Source of the DNA: Aquimarina sp040786285
GTDB lineage: Bacteria; Bacteroidota; Bacteroidia; Flavobacteriales; Flavobacteriaceae
Direction of reading: 5' to 3'
Assembly: GCF_040786285.1 (NCBI RefSeq)
Contig: NZ_JBFMKQ010000001.1
Location: 1,736,001 to 1,800,000, forward strand
Length of the DNA: 64,000 bases
Both the position numbers and the translations under genes were made by a program. Each line of letters opens with the position of its first letter. Within the stretch, counting starts at the first letter, position 1. Below are positions 1 through 7,596 of the stretch, piece after piece. The notes under the pieces were generated by a model that did not search any database, had not been told where the DNA came from, and was given only the letters and a program-made list of their open reading frames with translations.

Positions 1-1305
1 TATAATAATGATAGAACAGATGTACTTGGGGCATATACCAATATCTTTAACAGACCGGATGAAATGTTGGGAACATGGTTGGTTGAAGGTGATAATGTAT
101 GGTTAGAATATTTTGAACCAGCTTCAGTAAGAGGTCAGGGTAGACTAAATATTGCAAAGGTTATCCATGGATATCGCTCAATAACTGATGCTATGGTTAA
201 GCAAAAAGCATTGGGTAGCTCAGGAGATTGTAATCACGATGTGGATTGCCCTGTGGGAGCAGATTTTGATGCCCTAAAGGATGAACTAAAAAGATCGGTT
301 GGATTTATTATTCTTAATGAATTTGTGTGTACGGGAACATTAATAAATAATACAAGCAATGATCAAGCTCCTTATTTTTTAACGGCTAATCATTGCGAAT
401 CTGGTTCTACATCCACCTGGGCATTTCGATTTAATTGGATTAGCCCCGACCCTTCTTGTGGAACAACTTTAGCCAGTGAAGATGCTGCAGAGGATCAAAC
501 GACTAGTGGTGCAACTGTATTGGCTTCTAATCCAAAATCAGATATGAAGTTACTTCAATTAGATGGTGGGCTTGATGCAGCTTGGAATCTAATTTGGGCT
601 GGTTGGGATAGAACAGGTAATGCTCCAGACTTTGTTGTGGGGATCCATCATCCGGCGGGAGATATTATGAAAGTTTGCCGAGAAGATATCCCTCCAACTA
701 AATTTTTACTAGATTTTAATGGAGAACCACAAACAGAGACATGGCAAATTGAAGATTGGGATATAGGAGTAACAGAAGGAGGATCATCGGGTTCGGCAAT
801 TTTTGATCCAAATGGTAGAATAATAGGCCAACTTGCAGGTGGTAGTGCCGCGTGTAATGGAACCGATGATAACAATCTGCCGGATTTTTATGGTAGATTT
901 GATACTTCATGGGATTTTGGTGATACAGATTCAAATAGTTTAAAACCATGGTTGGATCCAGAAGGAACGAATGCTACAACACTAGATAGACTTGCTCAAG
1001 ATGGATCAACACCTCCTACGCCTCCAGATCCTACTCCTCCAACACCCGAAGAAGAAACAGAAGAAGTTGTCTTGTTTTTTCAACCTAATAAGGCGGTAGT
1101 AACTATTTCTAATACAATACCTAATAACATAGTAACGTATTCGATTTATGATATTTCTGGGTCACTGGTGGATTCAGGTAAAGTGATTAGTGAAAAAGAA
1201 GATGTTAATGTGACCGATAAATCGTCGGGAATGTATTTTGTGTATATAGAAAATTCTAACGGTACTTCGTTTACTAAGAAAATAATAATTAGTCAAAAAT
1301 TCTAA
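1..1305 (+). CDS. Secreted lysyl-endopeptidase-like serine protease with T9SS sorting domain (5' partial)
   Basis: The frame is open from base 1 with no stop, so the gene begins upstream and the ATG at 64 is internal. The protein has the trypsin-fold triad of bacterial lysyl endopeptidases: His in LTANHCESG (codon 391-393), a likely Asp in SDMKLLQL (541-543) and Ser in GGSSGSA (787-789). A Thr/Pro-rich linker (about 1010-1055) leads to a beta-rich C-terminal domain ending in KKIIISQKF and containing YSIYDISG and SGMYFVYIEN, typical of T9SS type A sorting domains. Inference: an extracellular protease exported by T9SS and released or anchored after removal of the sorting domain. The signal peptide and propeptide lie outside the window. 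Confidence 0.88.
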   Translation, partial: YNNDRTDVLGAYTNIFNRPDEMLGTWLVEGDNVWLEYFEPASVRGQGRLNIAKVIHGYRSITDAMVKQKALGSSGDCNHDVDCPVGADFDALKDELKRSVGFIILNEFVCTGTLINNTSNDQAPYFLTANHCESGSTSTWAFRFNWISPDPSCGTTLASEDAAEDQTTSGATVLASNPKSDMKLLQLDGGLDAAWNLIWAGWDRTGNAPDFVVGIHHPAGDIMKVCREDIPPTKFLLDFNGEPQTETWQIEDWDIGVTEGGSSGSAIFDPNGRIIGQLAGGSAACNGTDDNNLPDFYGRFDTSWDFGDTDSNSLKPWLDPEGTNATTLDRLAQDGSTPPTPPDPTPPTPEEETEEVVLFFQPNKAVVTISNTIPNNIVTYSIYDISGSLVDSGKVISEKEDVNVTDKSSGMYFVYIENSNGTSFTKKIIISQKF

Positions 1306-1329
1306 GACAGAATCATAGTATTTTGCTGT

Positions 1330-1389
1330 AAAGGAGAGCTGTGCTATTTATTGAGGTGTTTTTATCCCAATAAATAATACAGCTCCTTT
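1330..1389. terminator. Long bulged hairpin between convergent genes
   Basis: AAAGGAGAGCTGT and ACAGCTCCTTT pair with a 2-nt bulge, extended by TATTTATT/AATAAATA, around a loop of about 16 nt. It lies just past the protease stop and overlaps the last codons of the convergent META-domain gene. It may serve as a bidirectional terminator, but there is no long T-run. Confidence 0.4.
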
Positions 1390-1785
1390 ATTATCTTTTA
1401 AAAGTAGGGAATCCTTTTTAATGATTTTGACCTTAACTTCAGCAAGTGATTTAAAAAATTCTTGCTCTAAGGCTGTTTTTTTTGGACAGTGCATCTTAGA
1501 TGCCATAGGATAACCTAAAGAAATAGACTCTTTTTCAGTAGTGTATTTGCAAGAAAATGTATTGCAACCAGAATAACCAGATACAGAGCTACGCTCTTCA
1601 TCAATAGTGATATGAAGTTTTTCTTCAGAAACATTTTTTCCGTTAAGGAAATTTATAAAAAATTTATTTTTTTGTGTAACCTGGGTTTTTATTTCCTCTT
1701 TCTCAGCGATCTTCTGACTTTTTTGATTACATGTATTCGCGTTGGCAAAGGTTAGAAAGAATAAAGTAAGGATTAGATATTTCAT
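1348..1785 (-). CDS. META domain (HslJ-like) secreted protein
   Basis: A 145-residue protein with an N-terminal hydrophobic signal (about residues 1-17). The later part matches the META/DUF306 pattern: a short beta segment, SGYSGCNTFSCKY, a MASKMHC segment, then ALEQEFFKSL and a beta hairpin ending GAVLFIG. META proteins such as HslJ are periplasmic or lipoproteins of unclear function linked to stress and heat-shock resistance. There is no convincing lipobox, although Cys19 follows directly after the signal region. It is monocistronic, convergent with the protease and divergent from the TetR gene. The family call is fairly secure; the role is not known. Confidence 0.7.
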   Translation of the reverse strand: MKYLILTLFFLTFANANTCNQKSQKIAEKEEIKTQVTQKNKFFINFLNGKNVSEEKLHITIDEERSSVSGYSGCNTFSCKYTTEKESISLGYPMASKMHCPKKTALEQEFFKSLAEVKVKIIKKDSLLLKDNKGAVLFIGIKTPQ

Positions 1786-1922
1786 GTGTACATCTTCTTT
1801 TTTATGAATGAAAGGAGGGTGTTAAAGTAACAAATTTATCATAATCTGGGTTTTTAATTGCAAAAACATATTTTATAAAAGATTAAAATCTATTTTTATG
1901 GGGAATAAATAGATGCCAATTA

Positions 1923-2489
1923 ATGAAACCTGAAAGCCGAAAGCAAGAAATTATCAATGCAGCATCCATTCTTTTTAAAGAAAAAGGATATAGCGCAGTG
2001 ACCATGAGAGATTTAGCAAAAGCTATGGGAATTAAAGCTGCTAGCTTGTATAATCATATCCAATCAAAGCAGGAGATTTTGTCTACGATTATAATAGAGC
2101 TTGCAGAAGAATTTACGACAGGGATGAATCAAATTGTAAACTCGAATGAGAATTCAATCCAAAAATTAGAAAAGATTATTGGCCTACATATAGATGTTAC
2201 TTTACGAAATGCAGATGGATTAGCTTCACTTAATAGTGATTGGATGCATCTTGAAGAAGAAAATCTTCAGCATTTTGAAAAAATGCGACATGATTATGAA
2301 GAGAATTTTAGAAATATAGTGCAAAATGGCGTCAATAAATCAGAAATAAAGCCATGTAACATTGAGATTATGGTGTTTTCTACACTTTCTACTTTAAGGA
2401 CACTCTATCTGTGGTATCCTCAAAAAGATATTGATGCAGACATATTAAAGCATGATATGATATCTGTATTACTTAAGGGGATCGTCTAA
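1923..2489 (+). CDS. TetR/AcrR-family regulator of the phenylacetate cluster
   Basis: A 188-residue protein with a classic TetR N-terminus: KQEIINAASILFKEKGY, then a helix-turn-helix around residues 24-45 (TMRDLAKAMGIKAASLYNHI), followed by a helical ligand domain. It stands just upstream of paaE in the same orientation. By analogy with the TetR regulator PaaR of other phenylacetate clusters it probably represses paa genes and is released by an acyl-CoA such as phenylacetyl-CoA; this is inferred from position. Two matching palindromes, at the paaE promoter and before the E2 gene, are its candidate operators. An upstream ATG at 1913 is out of frame and stops at once, so 1923 is the start. Confidence 0.85.
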   Translation: MKPESRKQEIINAASILFKEKGYSAVTMRDLAKAMGIKAASLYNHIQSKQEILSTIIIELAEEFTTGMNQIVNSNENSIQKLEKIIGLHIDVTLRNADGLASLNSDWMHLEEENLQHFEKMRHDYEENFRNIVQNGVNKSEIKPCNIEIMVFSTLSTLRTLYLWYPQKDIDADILKHDMISVLLKGIV

Positions 2490-2529
2490 TTGATGTTGTT
2501 TGGCATCATTAAAATTAACAAACAATTAG

Positions 2530-2560
2530 TTGTGTATAAAACTAACAATCGTTAGTTTTG
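2530..2560 (+). promoter_or_regulatory. paaE promoter (Bacteroidota -33/-7)
   Basis: TTG at 2530-2532 is followed after 20 nt by TAGTTTTG at 2553-2560, which fits the Bacteroidota primary sigma consensus TTG-N19-21-TAnnTTTG. It lies 32 nt before the paaE ATG and overlaps the perfect palindrome at 2538-2559. Confidence 0.6.
2538..2559. promoter_or_regulatory. TetR-type operator palindrome at the paaE promoter
   Basis: AAAACTAAC, four bases (aatc), then GTTAGTTTT: a perfect 9-bp inverted repeat with core ACTAACaatcGTTAGT. It fills the spacer and overlaps the -7 box, so a bound TetR dimer would block transcription. A near copy occurs at 15959-15976. Confidence 0.6.
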
Positions 2561-2585
2561 TTTAGCTATAACGTTATAGTTAAAC
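2560..2585. promoter_or_regulatory. Second palindrome in the paaE leader
   Basis: GTTTAGCTATAAC is followed directly by GTTATAGTTAAAC, a 26-bp inverted repeat with one mismatched pair. It lies immediately downstream of the -7 box, around the expected transcription start, and ends 7 nt before the ATG. It could bind a second regulator or a second dimer of the same one. Confidence 0.45.
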
Positions 2586-2592
2586 AAAACTT

Positions 2593-3666
2593 ATGACAGA
2601 TTTTTATCCCATACAGGTTTCTGAAGTCAATAAAGAAACTAAGGATTGTGCGTCTATCACTTTTGACATTCCAGAAGAGTTAAGAGAACATTTTTTGTAT
2701 AAACAAGGTCAGCACCTTACTCTTAAGGCATCTGTTAATGGTGAAGAGGTGAGACGTTCCTATTCTCTTTGCTCTAGTCCTATTGAAAATAAATGGCAAG
2801 TAGCCGTAAAGCGAATCAAAGGGGGAGTGTTTTCAAATTATGCAAATGATATATTAAAAGAAGGAGATGTTGTAGAATTAATGCCTCCTACAGGTAGTTT
2901 TTTTGTTGAAATAGATCCTTCTACGGCTAAGAATTATGTTGTTTTTGCCGCAGGGAGTGGTATTACACCAATTTTATCTATTATAAAAACTCATTTAGCA
3001 GCAGAGCCAAACAGTACTTTCAAGCTTTTTTACTTGAATCGAAACGCTAAATCAATTATCTTTAAAGAAGAGATAGAAGCACTTAGGAACACATATTTTG
3101 GACGTTTAGAAATATTTTATTTTTTAACTAAAGAACAGCGTGATATTCCATTACTTAATGGAAGGTTTACAAGTGAAAAAATAAAAGAGTTAACCGATAA
3201 AATAATTGATGTTACTAATGTTGATGAATGTTTTATTTGCGGACCTGAAGAAATGATATTTCTAATTAGAGATGAGCTGGTAAAGGCTGGTCTGTCTAGT
3301 GATAAAATTCACTATGAACTTTTCTTCTCTGGTGTTACCGAAGAGGATAAGAAAAGAGCTGCAGAAGCAATAGAACATAAGTTTGAAGGAACCGAGGTTA
3401 CCATTATCGATGGAGGAAAGGAATTTCACTTCGAAATGGATGATGATTATGATAATATTCTAGACGGAGCCTTGGGTGCAGGTGCAGATTTGCCTTTCGC
3501 ATGCAAAGGGGGAGTCTGTAGTACTTGCAAATGTAGAGTGGTAGAAGGTACTGTCGAAATGAAAATAAATTACGCATTAGAAGAAGACGAGGTGGCAAAA
3601 GGTTTAGTGCTTTCTTGCCAGGCAGTTCCAACAACCGAAAAAGTAGTTGTTGATTTTGATGTATAA
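2593..3666 (+). CDS. paaE: Phenylacetyl-CoA epoxidase reductase subunit PaaE
   Basis: PaaE carries electrons from NADPH to the diiron oxygenase PaaAC. The 357-residue protein has a ferredoxin-NADP reductase module (FAD motif RRSYSLCSS, nucleotide-binding segment FAAGSGITPILSI, CGPEEMI) and a C-terminal plant-type 2Fe-2S ferredoxin with CKGGVCSTCKC and a later Cys in LSCQAV. Length and domain order match PaaE. It is the first gene of the epoxidase set, 12 bp before paaA, directly behind the operator-bearing promoter. In many proteobacteria paaE is last; the E-first order here is an arrangement difference, not a defect. Confidence 0.95.
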   Translation: MTDFYPIQVSEVNKETKDCASITFDIPEELREHFLYKQGQHLTLKASVNGEEVRRSYSLCSSPIENKWQVAVKRIKGGVFSNYANDILKEGDVVELMPPTGSFFVEIDPSTAKNYVVFAAGSGITPILSIIKTHLAAEPNSTFKLFYLNRNAKSIIFKEEIEALRNTYFGRLEIFYFLTKEQRDIPLLNGRFTSEKIKELTDKIIDVTNVDECFICGPEEMIFLIRDELVKAGLSSDKIHYELFFSGVTEEDKKRAAEAIEHKFEGTEVTIIDGGKEFHFEMDDDYDNILDGALGAGADLPFACKGGVCSTCKCRVVEGTVEMKINYALEEDEVAKGLVLSCQAVPTTEKVVVDFDV

Positions 3667-3678
3667 AACTCAAACATT

Positions 3679-4635
3679 ATGAGTGAAAAAGAAATAAAGA
3701 ATTTAGAGGAAATTTTTGAGCAAAGAATTGCTCGAGACGAAAAAATTGAACCTAAGGATTGGATGCCAGAGAAATATCGAAAAACACATATTCGACAAAT
3801 TTCTCAACATGCACATTCAGAAATTGTTGGCATGTTGCCCGAAGGCAATTGGATCACCCGTGCACCTTCGTTACGAAGAAAAGTCGCCTTGCTTGCAAAA
3901 GTGCAGGATGAGGCTGGTCATGGATTGTATTTGTACAGTGCTTGTGAGACGTTAGGTATTTCACGAGAAGAACTGTACGAGCAGTTACATACGGGCAAAG
4001 CAAAGTATTCGAGTATATTCAATTACCCAACAATTACTTGGGCAGATATGGGTGCTATCGGTTGGTTAGTAGATGGTGCAGCTATTATTAATCAAGTACC
4101 ACTTTGTAGTACTTCATATGGGCCATATGCTCGGGCGATGGTTCGTGTTTGTAAAGAAGAAAGTTTTCATCAACGACAAGGATTTGAAATTATGATGAAA
4201 CTGGCCGAGGGTAGCCCTGAGCAGAAAGAAATGGCTCAGGATGCTTTGAATAGGTGGTGGTGGCCTTCATTAATGATGTTAGGGCCTACAGATGCAGAAT
4301 CTGTGCATACAGAACAATCTATGAAATGGAAACTGAAACGGAAAACTAATGATGAGTTGCGTCAACAATTTATAGATCAAACTGTTCCGCAGGCGGATTT
4401 AATCGGACTTACTATTCCGGATCCAGATTTAAAATGGAATGAGGAAACAGGGCACTATGATTTTGGTGAAATTGATTGGGAAGAGTTTTGGCAGGTAGTA
4501 AAGGGTCATGGGCCTTGTAATAAAGAACGATTATCTGCAAGAGTAAATGCATGGGAAGAAGGAGAATGGGTTCGCGATGCAGCAATGGCTTATTCTAAAA
4601 AACAAGAAGATAAAAAGCTTAAAAAAGCAATTTAA
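3679..4635 (+). CDS. paaA: Phenylacetyl-CoA epoxidase catalytic subunit PaaA
   Basis: PaaA is the diiron catalytic subunit of the 1,2-phenylacetyl-CoA epoxidase, which forms the ring-1,2-epoxide. The 318-residue protein has ferritin-like iron ligands: an N-terminal Glu in HAHSEIVG, the EXXH-type motif in VQDEAGHGLYLY and a second in CKEESFHQRQGFE. The WWWPSLMMLGPTD segment is characteristic of PaaA. It lies between paaE and paaB in one transcription unit. All expected iron ligands are present, so it should be active. Confidence 0.96.
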   Translation: MSEKEIKNLEEIFEQRIARDEKIEPKDWMPEKYRKTHIRQISQHAHSEIVGMLPEGNWITRAPSLRRKVALLAKVQDEAGHGLYLYSACETLGISREELYEQLHTGKAKYSSIFNYPTITWADMGAIGWLVDGAAIINQVPLCSTSYGPYARAMVRVCKEESFHQRQGFEIMMKLAEGSPEQKEMAQDALNRWWWPSLMMLGPTDAESVHTEQSMKWKLKRKTNDELRQQFIDQTVPQADLIGLTIPDPDLKWNEETGHYDFGEIDWEEFWQVVKGHGPCNKERLSARVNAWEEGEWVRDAAMAYSKKQEDKKLKKAI

Positions 4636-4651
4636 ATAAATTCCTTGCTTA

Positions 4652-4694
4652 CTCCTTTCTCCCTTTGGGAGAGGGGCTGGGGGTGAGGGCTGAG
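4652..4694. repeat. Palindromic repeat, CTCTCCC family, copy 1
   Basis: The paaA-paaB gap holds TCTCCC-ttt-GGGAGA (4658-4672) followed by a G-rich tail GGGGCTGGGGGTGAGGG. The same hairpin-plus-tail plan recurs at 17341-17379, and a related hairpin lies inside the E2 gene at 16301-16342. Confidence 0.65.
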
Positions 4695-4698
4695 AGAT

Positions 4699-4983
4699 AT
4701 GAAAAACAATTGGCCACTTTGGGAAGTGTTTGTAAGAAGTAAAAATGGTTTAGAACACCGTCATTTTGGAAGCCTTCATGCTGCCGATGCAGAAATGGCA
4801 TTAGAAAATGCTCGAGATGTATATACACGTCGAAACGAAGGTGTAAGTATATGGGTGGTAGCATCTAAAAACATTACGGCTTCTAATCCCGAAAACAACG
4901 GAGAATTATTTGAACCAGCTCAGGATAAAGTATATAGACATCCTACGTTTTATAGTTTACCAGATGAGGTAAAACATATGTGA
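4699..4983 (+). CDS. paaB: Phenylacetyl-CoA epoxidase structural subunit PaaB
   Basis: A small (94-residue) non-catalytic subunit bridging PaaA-PaaC dimers. Recognisable by WPLWEVFVRSKNGLEHRHFG at the N-terminus, the HAADAEMALENARDVYTRR segment and the WVV strand with a polar C-terminus (KVYRHPTFY). The length fits PaaB. The start follows a repeat element that fills the gap from paaA; no strong Shine-Dalgarno sequence is seen, which is normal in Bacteroidota. Confidence 0.95.
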   Translation: MKNNWPLWEVFVRSKNGLEHRHFGSLHAADAEMALENARDVYTRRNEGVSIWVVASKNITASNPENNGELFEPAQDKVYRHPTFYSLPDEVKHM

Positions 4984-4990
4984 TGGGCAA

Positions 4991-5022
4991 GAGCGAAGTC
5001 ACCCCAAGCGGAGTCGAAGGGT
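4991..5022. repeat. Short repeat remnant with GTCGAAG core
   Basis: The paaB-paaC gap contains GAGCGAAGTCACCCC and GGAGTCGAAGGGT. It resembles the tail of the larger element at 57685-57819, which also carries GTCGAAG motifs. Probably a decayed copy of a dispersed flavobacterial repeat. Confidence 0.4.
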
Positions 5023-5052
5023 AGGATCTGCTTAATTAAAAGCAAACTTTAA

Positions 5053-5811
5053 ATGATGAAAAACGAAAATATAATACAATATATCTACGGGATAGCGGAT
5101 AATGCACTAGTTCTTGGTCAACGTTTATCAGAACTATGTGGTCATGGACCTAATCTAGAAACCGATATTGCTTTAACCAATATGGCACTAGATCTTTTGG
5201 GGCAAACAAGAAGCTATTATCAGTATGCGGCTCAACTTTCAGAAGATGAAAAAACCGAAGATGATATTGCTTTCTTGAGAATTGAAAGACAATATAAAAA
5301 TGTTTTACTAGTAGAGCAGCCAAACAGACATTTTGGTTATGTAATCACAAGGCAATTTTTTTATGATGTATTTCACCTTTTGCTGTTACAAGAATTACAA
5401 AACAGTAAAGATGAAACACTTTCTGCTATAGCAAAAAAAGCAATCAAAGAAGTAAGTTACCATCAACGATTCTCTTCAGATTGGATAAAAAGACTAGGAG
5501 ATGGTACCAAAGACAGCCATCAAAAAGTTCAGGATGCTGTAGATGGTCTTTGGGGATTTACCGATGAGTTATTTCATATGACTGAAGACGATAAAATGGC
5601 TTTTGAATCAGGAATAGGAGTTGATGTTACAAAACTTAAAGAAACGTATTATAAAAGAATAGGCGAAGTACTTGAGGAAGCTACATTAACCATCCCCGAA
5701 ACCAAATGGTTTCAAAAAGGAGGTAAGCAAGGAATTCATAGTGAGCATATGGGATATTTACTTGCTGATTTACAATATATGCAACGTACATATCCAAATA
5801 TGAAATGGTGA
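5053..5811 (+). CDS. paaC: Phenylacetyl-CoA epoxidase subunit PaaC
   Basis: PaaC is the ferritin-like partner that stabilises PaaA and has lost the diiron site. The 252-residue protein begins with a PaaC-like region (YIYGIADNALVLGQRLSELC), then ALTNMALDLLGQTRSYY and the later EVSYHQRFSSDWIKRLGDG helix. The length matches the family. It sits between paaB and paaD. A second ATG directly follows (MM), so the start is uncertain by one codon. Confidence 0.95.
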   Translation: MMKNENIIQYIYGIADNALVLGQRLSELCGHGPNLETDIALTNMALDLLGQTRSYYQYAAQLSEDEKTEDDIAFLRIERQYKNVLLVEQPNRHFGYVITRQFFYDVFHLLLLQELQNSKDETLSAIAKKAIKEVSYHQRFSSDWIKRLGDGTKDSHQKVQDAVDGLWGFTDELFHMTEDDKMAFESGIGVDVTKLKETYYKRIGEVLEEATLTIPETKWFQKGGKQGIHSEHMGYLLADLQYMQRTYPNMKW

Positions 5812-5827
5812 TACCATCATAGAGGTT

Positions 5828-5854
5828 GTCATCTCAGCGTAAGCTGGAATCCAT
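5828..5854. repeat. GTCATCC...GGATCCAT palindromic repeat, copy 1 (diverged)
   Basis: GTCATCTCAGCG-taa-GCTGGAATCCAT lies in the paaC-paaD gap. It shares ends and hairpin layout with the copies at 15911-15938 and, inverted, 61872-61902. Confidence 0.55.
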
Positions 5855-5864
5855 ATTAAAAAAA

Positions 5865-6368
5865 ATGACAGTAGAATTAGAACAACATATCGATCCAAAC
5901 TTAATTTCGGTTCTGGAAAAAATATCAGATCCAGAAATCCCTGTATTGTCCATTATGGATATGGGGGTGGTTCGTTCTGCAAATGTAGTAGATGATGTAG
6001 TTCAAATAAAAATTACTCCAACGTATAGTGGTTGTCCTGCTATGGATGTAATCGGCGAGGATATAATTGCTGCGTTTCAAGAAAAAAATATGAAAGCAAA
6101 AGTTGGTCTGGTCTTATCTCCTGCATGGACAACAGATTGGATTACTCCAAGAGGTAGAAAAGCTTTAGAAGAATACGGAATAGCGGCTCCGCTTGATGAA
6201 GAGGCCGATAAAGAAGCGTTGCTTGGTAATAAAAAGATTGTAAAATGCCCTCAATGTAGTTCAACCAACACAAAAATGGTAAGTCAGTTTGGTTCTACTG
6301 CCTGTAAGGCAATGTTTCAATGCGAGGAGTGCCTGGAGCCTTTTGATTATTTTAAATGTTTAAAATGA
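5865..6368 (+). CDS. paaD: PaaD, MIP18/DUF59 iron-sulfur assembly-type protein
   Basis: PaaD is needed for epoxidase activity, probably in metal or Fe-S maturation. The protein has a MIP18/DUF59 domain (SDPEIPVLSIMDMGVVR, TPTYSGCPAMDVI) and a C-terminal Cys-rich zinc-ribbon-like part (CPQCSS, then ACKAMFQCEECLEPF). The open frame extends up to a TTG at 5826, but those 13 codons are translated from the repeat at 5828-5854, so I take the ATG at 5865, which gives 167 residues. It closes the paaEABCD set and is followed after 1 bp by a VOC gene. Confidence 0.93.
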   Translation: MTVELEQHIDPNLISVLEKISDPEIPVLSIMDMGVVRSANVVDDVVQIKITPTYSGCPAMDVIGEDIIAAFQEKNMKAKVGLVLSPAWTTDWITPRGRKALEEYGIAAPLDEEADKEALLGNKKIVKCPQCSSTNTKMVSQFGSTACKAMFQCEECLEPFDYFKCLK

Positions 6369-6369
6369 T

Positions 6370-6738
6370 ATGTTAGGACTAAGAACAACAATATATAAAG
6401 TGAGTGATCTTGATAAAGCCAAGAAATGGTATGCTGAGGCTTTTGGTAAGAAGCCTTATTTTGATGAACCTTTTTATGTAGGGTTCAATATTGGTGGATA
6501 TGAGCTGGGATTACTTCCAGAAGAAGAAGCTAACGAAGATAAAAAATCTGATAGTGTACTTTCCTATTGGGGTATTGAACATATAAATGCCGAATATCAA
6601 AAATTATTGGATTTAGGAGCAACCGAACATGAAAAACCAACTAATGTAGGAGGAGAAATCGTAGTAGCATCTGTAAAATGCCCATGGAATAATATTATAG
6701 GAATAATTTATAACCCAGAATTTAAAATAGAAGATTAA
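6370..6738 (+). CDS. VOC-superfamily (glyoxalase/bleomycin resistance) protein in the paa operon
   Basis: A 122-residue single-domain VOC protein: VSDLDKAKKWYAEAFGKKP gives the first beta-alpha unit, then FNIGGYELGLLP and a second half with WGIEHINAEYQKLLDLG. VOC enzymes bind a divalent metal and act on varied small molecules; the substrate cannot be read from sequence. It is spaced 1 bp from paaD and 4 bp from paaG, so it is co-transcribed and probably has a minor or detoxifying role in the pathway (inference). Not a standard Paa protein. Confidence 0.75.
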   Translation: MLGLRTTIYKVSDLDKAKKWYAEAFGKKPYFDEPFYVGFNIGGYELGLLPEEEANEDKKSDSVLSYWGIEHINAEYQKLLDLGATEHEKPTNVGGEIVVASVKCPWNNIIGIIYNPEFKIED

Positions 6739-6742
6739 AAAT

Positions 6743-7522
6743 ATGCCTTCAATAGAATTGCAAATTGATAATGGAGTAGCGAGAGTTACACTAAACCGCC
6801 CTGAAACCTTCAATAGTTTCAATAGAGAAATGGCTTTATTGTTACAAAAAACATTAGATGATTGTACTACTAATGATGAGGTAAGGGCTATAGTTCTTAC
6901 CGGTAACGGAAAAGCATTTTGTGCAGGTCAGGACCTCAATGAGGTAACATCTCCAGAATTAAACCCTGGTTTCAGAAAAATACTTGAAGAGCACTATAAC
7001 CCAATAGTGGAAAGAATAAGAACGATCGAAAAACCTATTATCGCGGCTGTAAATGGTGTTGCAGCTGGAGCCGGAGCAAATATTGCGTTGGCTTGTGATA
7101 TAGTGGTAGCTATTGATACGGCGAGTTTCATTCAGGCATTTAGTAAGATAGGATTAATTCCTGATAGTGCAGGGACTTTCTTCTTGCCTCGGTTAATTGG
7201 TTTGCAAAAAGCTTCTGCTTTGATGATGTTAGGAGATAAAGTAAGTGCAAATGAAGCAGAACAATTAGGTATGCTTTATAAAGTATTTTCTGCTGAAACC
7301 TTTGAAGAAGAAGTGGCAAAACTAGCATCAAAAATGGCTAAAATGCCAACAAAAGCTTTAGGATTAACCAAGAGATTATTAAATCAGTCTTTGGTAAACA
7401 CTCTAGAACAGCAATTAGCTTTAGAATCAGACTTGCAAATAGAAGCTGCAGAAAGTGAAGATTATTCAGAAGGCGTAAATGCATTTATAGAAAAAAGAAA
7501 ACCTGTATTTAAAGGCAAATAA
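6743..7522 (+). CDS. paaG: Ring-1,2-epoxyphenylacetyl-CoA isomerase PaaG
   Basis: PaaG converts the ring epoxide to oxepin-CoA and also moves double bonds later in the pathway. The 259-residue crotonase-fold protein has the CoA-pocket segment FCAGQDLNEV, the oxyanion-hole glycine run AAVNGVAAGAGANIALACD and the motif KIGLIPDSAGTFFLPRLIG, where the Asp of PDS is typical of isomerases such as PaaG. Its position between the epoxidase genes and paaH supports the call. A generic enoyl-CoA hydratase is the alternative, but the PDSxGT motif argues against it. Confidence 0.9.
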   Translation: MPSIELQIDNGVARVTLNRPETFNSFNREMALLLQKTLDDCTTNDEVRAIVLTGNGKAFCAGQDLNEVTSPELNPGFRKILEEHYNPIVERIRTIEKPIIAAVNGVAAGAGANIALACDIVVAIDTASFIQAFSKIGLIPDSAGTFFLPRLIGLQKASALMMLGDKVSANEAEQLGMLYKVFSAETFEEEVAKLASKMAKMPTKALGLTKRLLNQSLVNTLEQQLALESDLQIEAAESEDYSEGVNAFIEKRKPVFKGK

Positions 7523-7596
7523 AAAGTACGATTTACGAAGTACGAATTCAGAAAAGAAAATCTAAAATCGTCAATCGTAATTATTAAATCAAAAAT
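7523..7596. repeat. Degenerate TACGATTTACGAA-type intergenic repeat
   Basis: The paaG-paaH gap is made of A/T-rich near-repeats: GTACGATTTACGAAGTACGAATT and later AAAATCGTCAATCGTAAT. Related words fill the gaps at 15220-15301, 17298-17340 and 18585-18658. Some pairs are inverted (ACGATT/AATCGT). Confidence 0.45.

Noticed and set aside
3404..3673. Antisense open frame of 89 codons over paaE
   Set aside because: A shadow of the paaE coding frame, with low-complexity composition and no start context.
5826..5864. TTG start and 13 extra codons for paaD
   Set aside because: The stretch coincides with a palindromic repeat seen elsewhere between genes, and an ATG at 5865 gives a protein beginning where PaaD homology begins.
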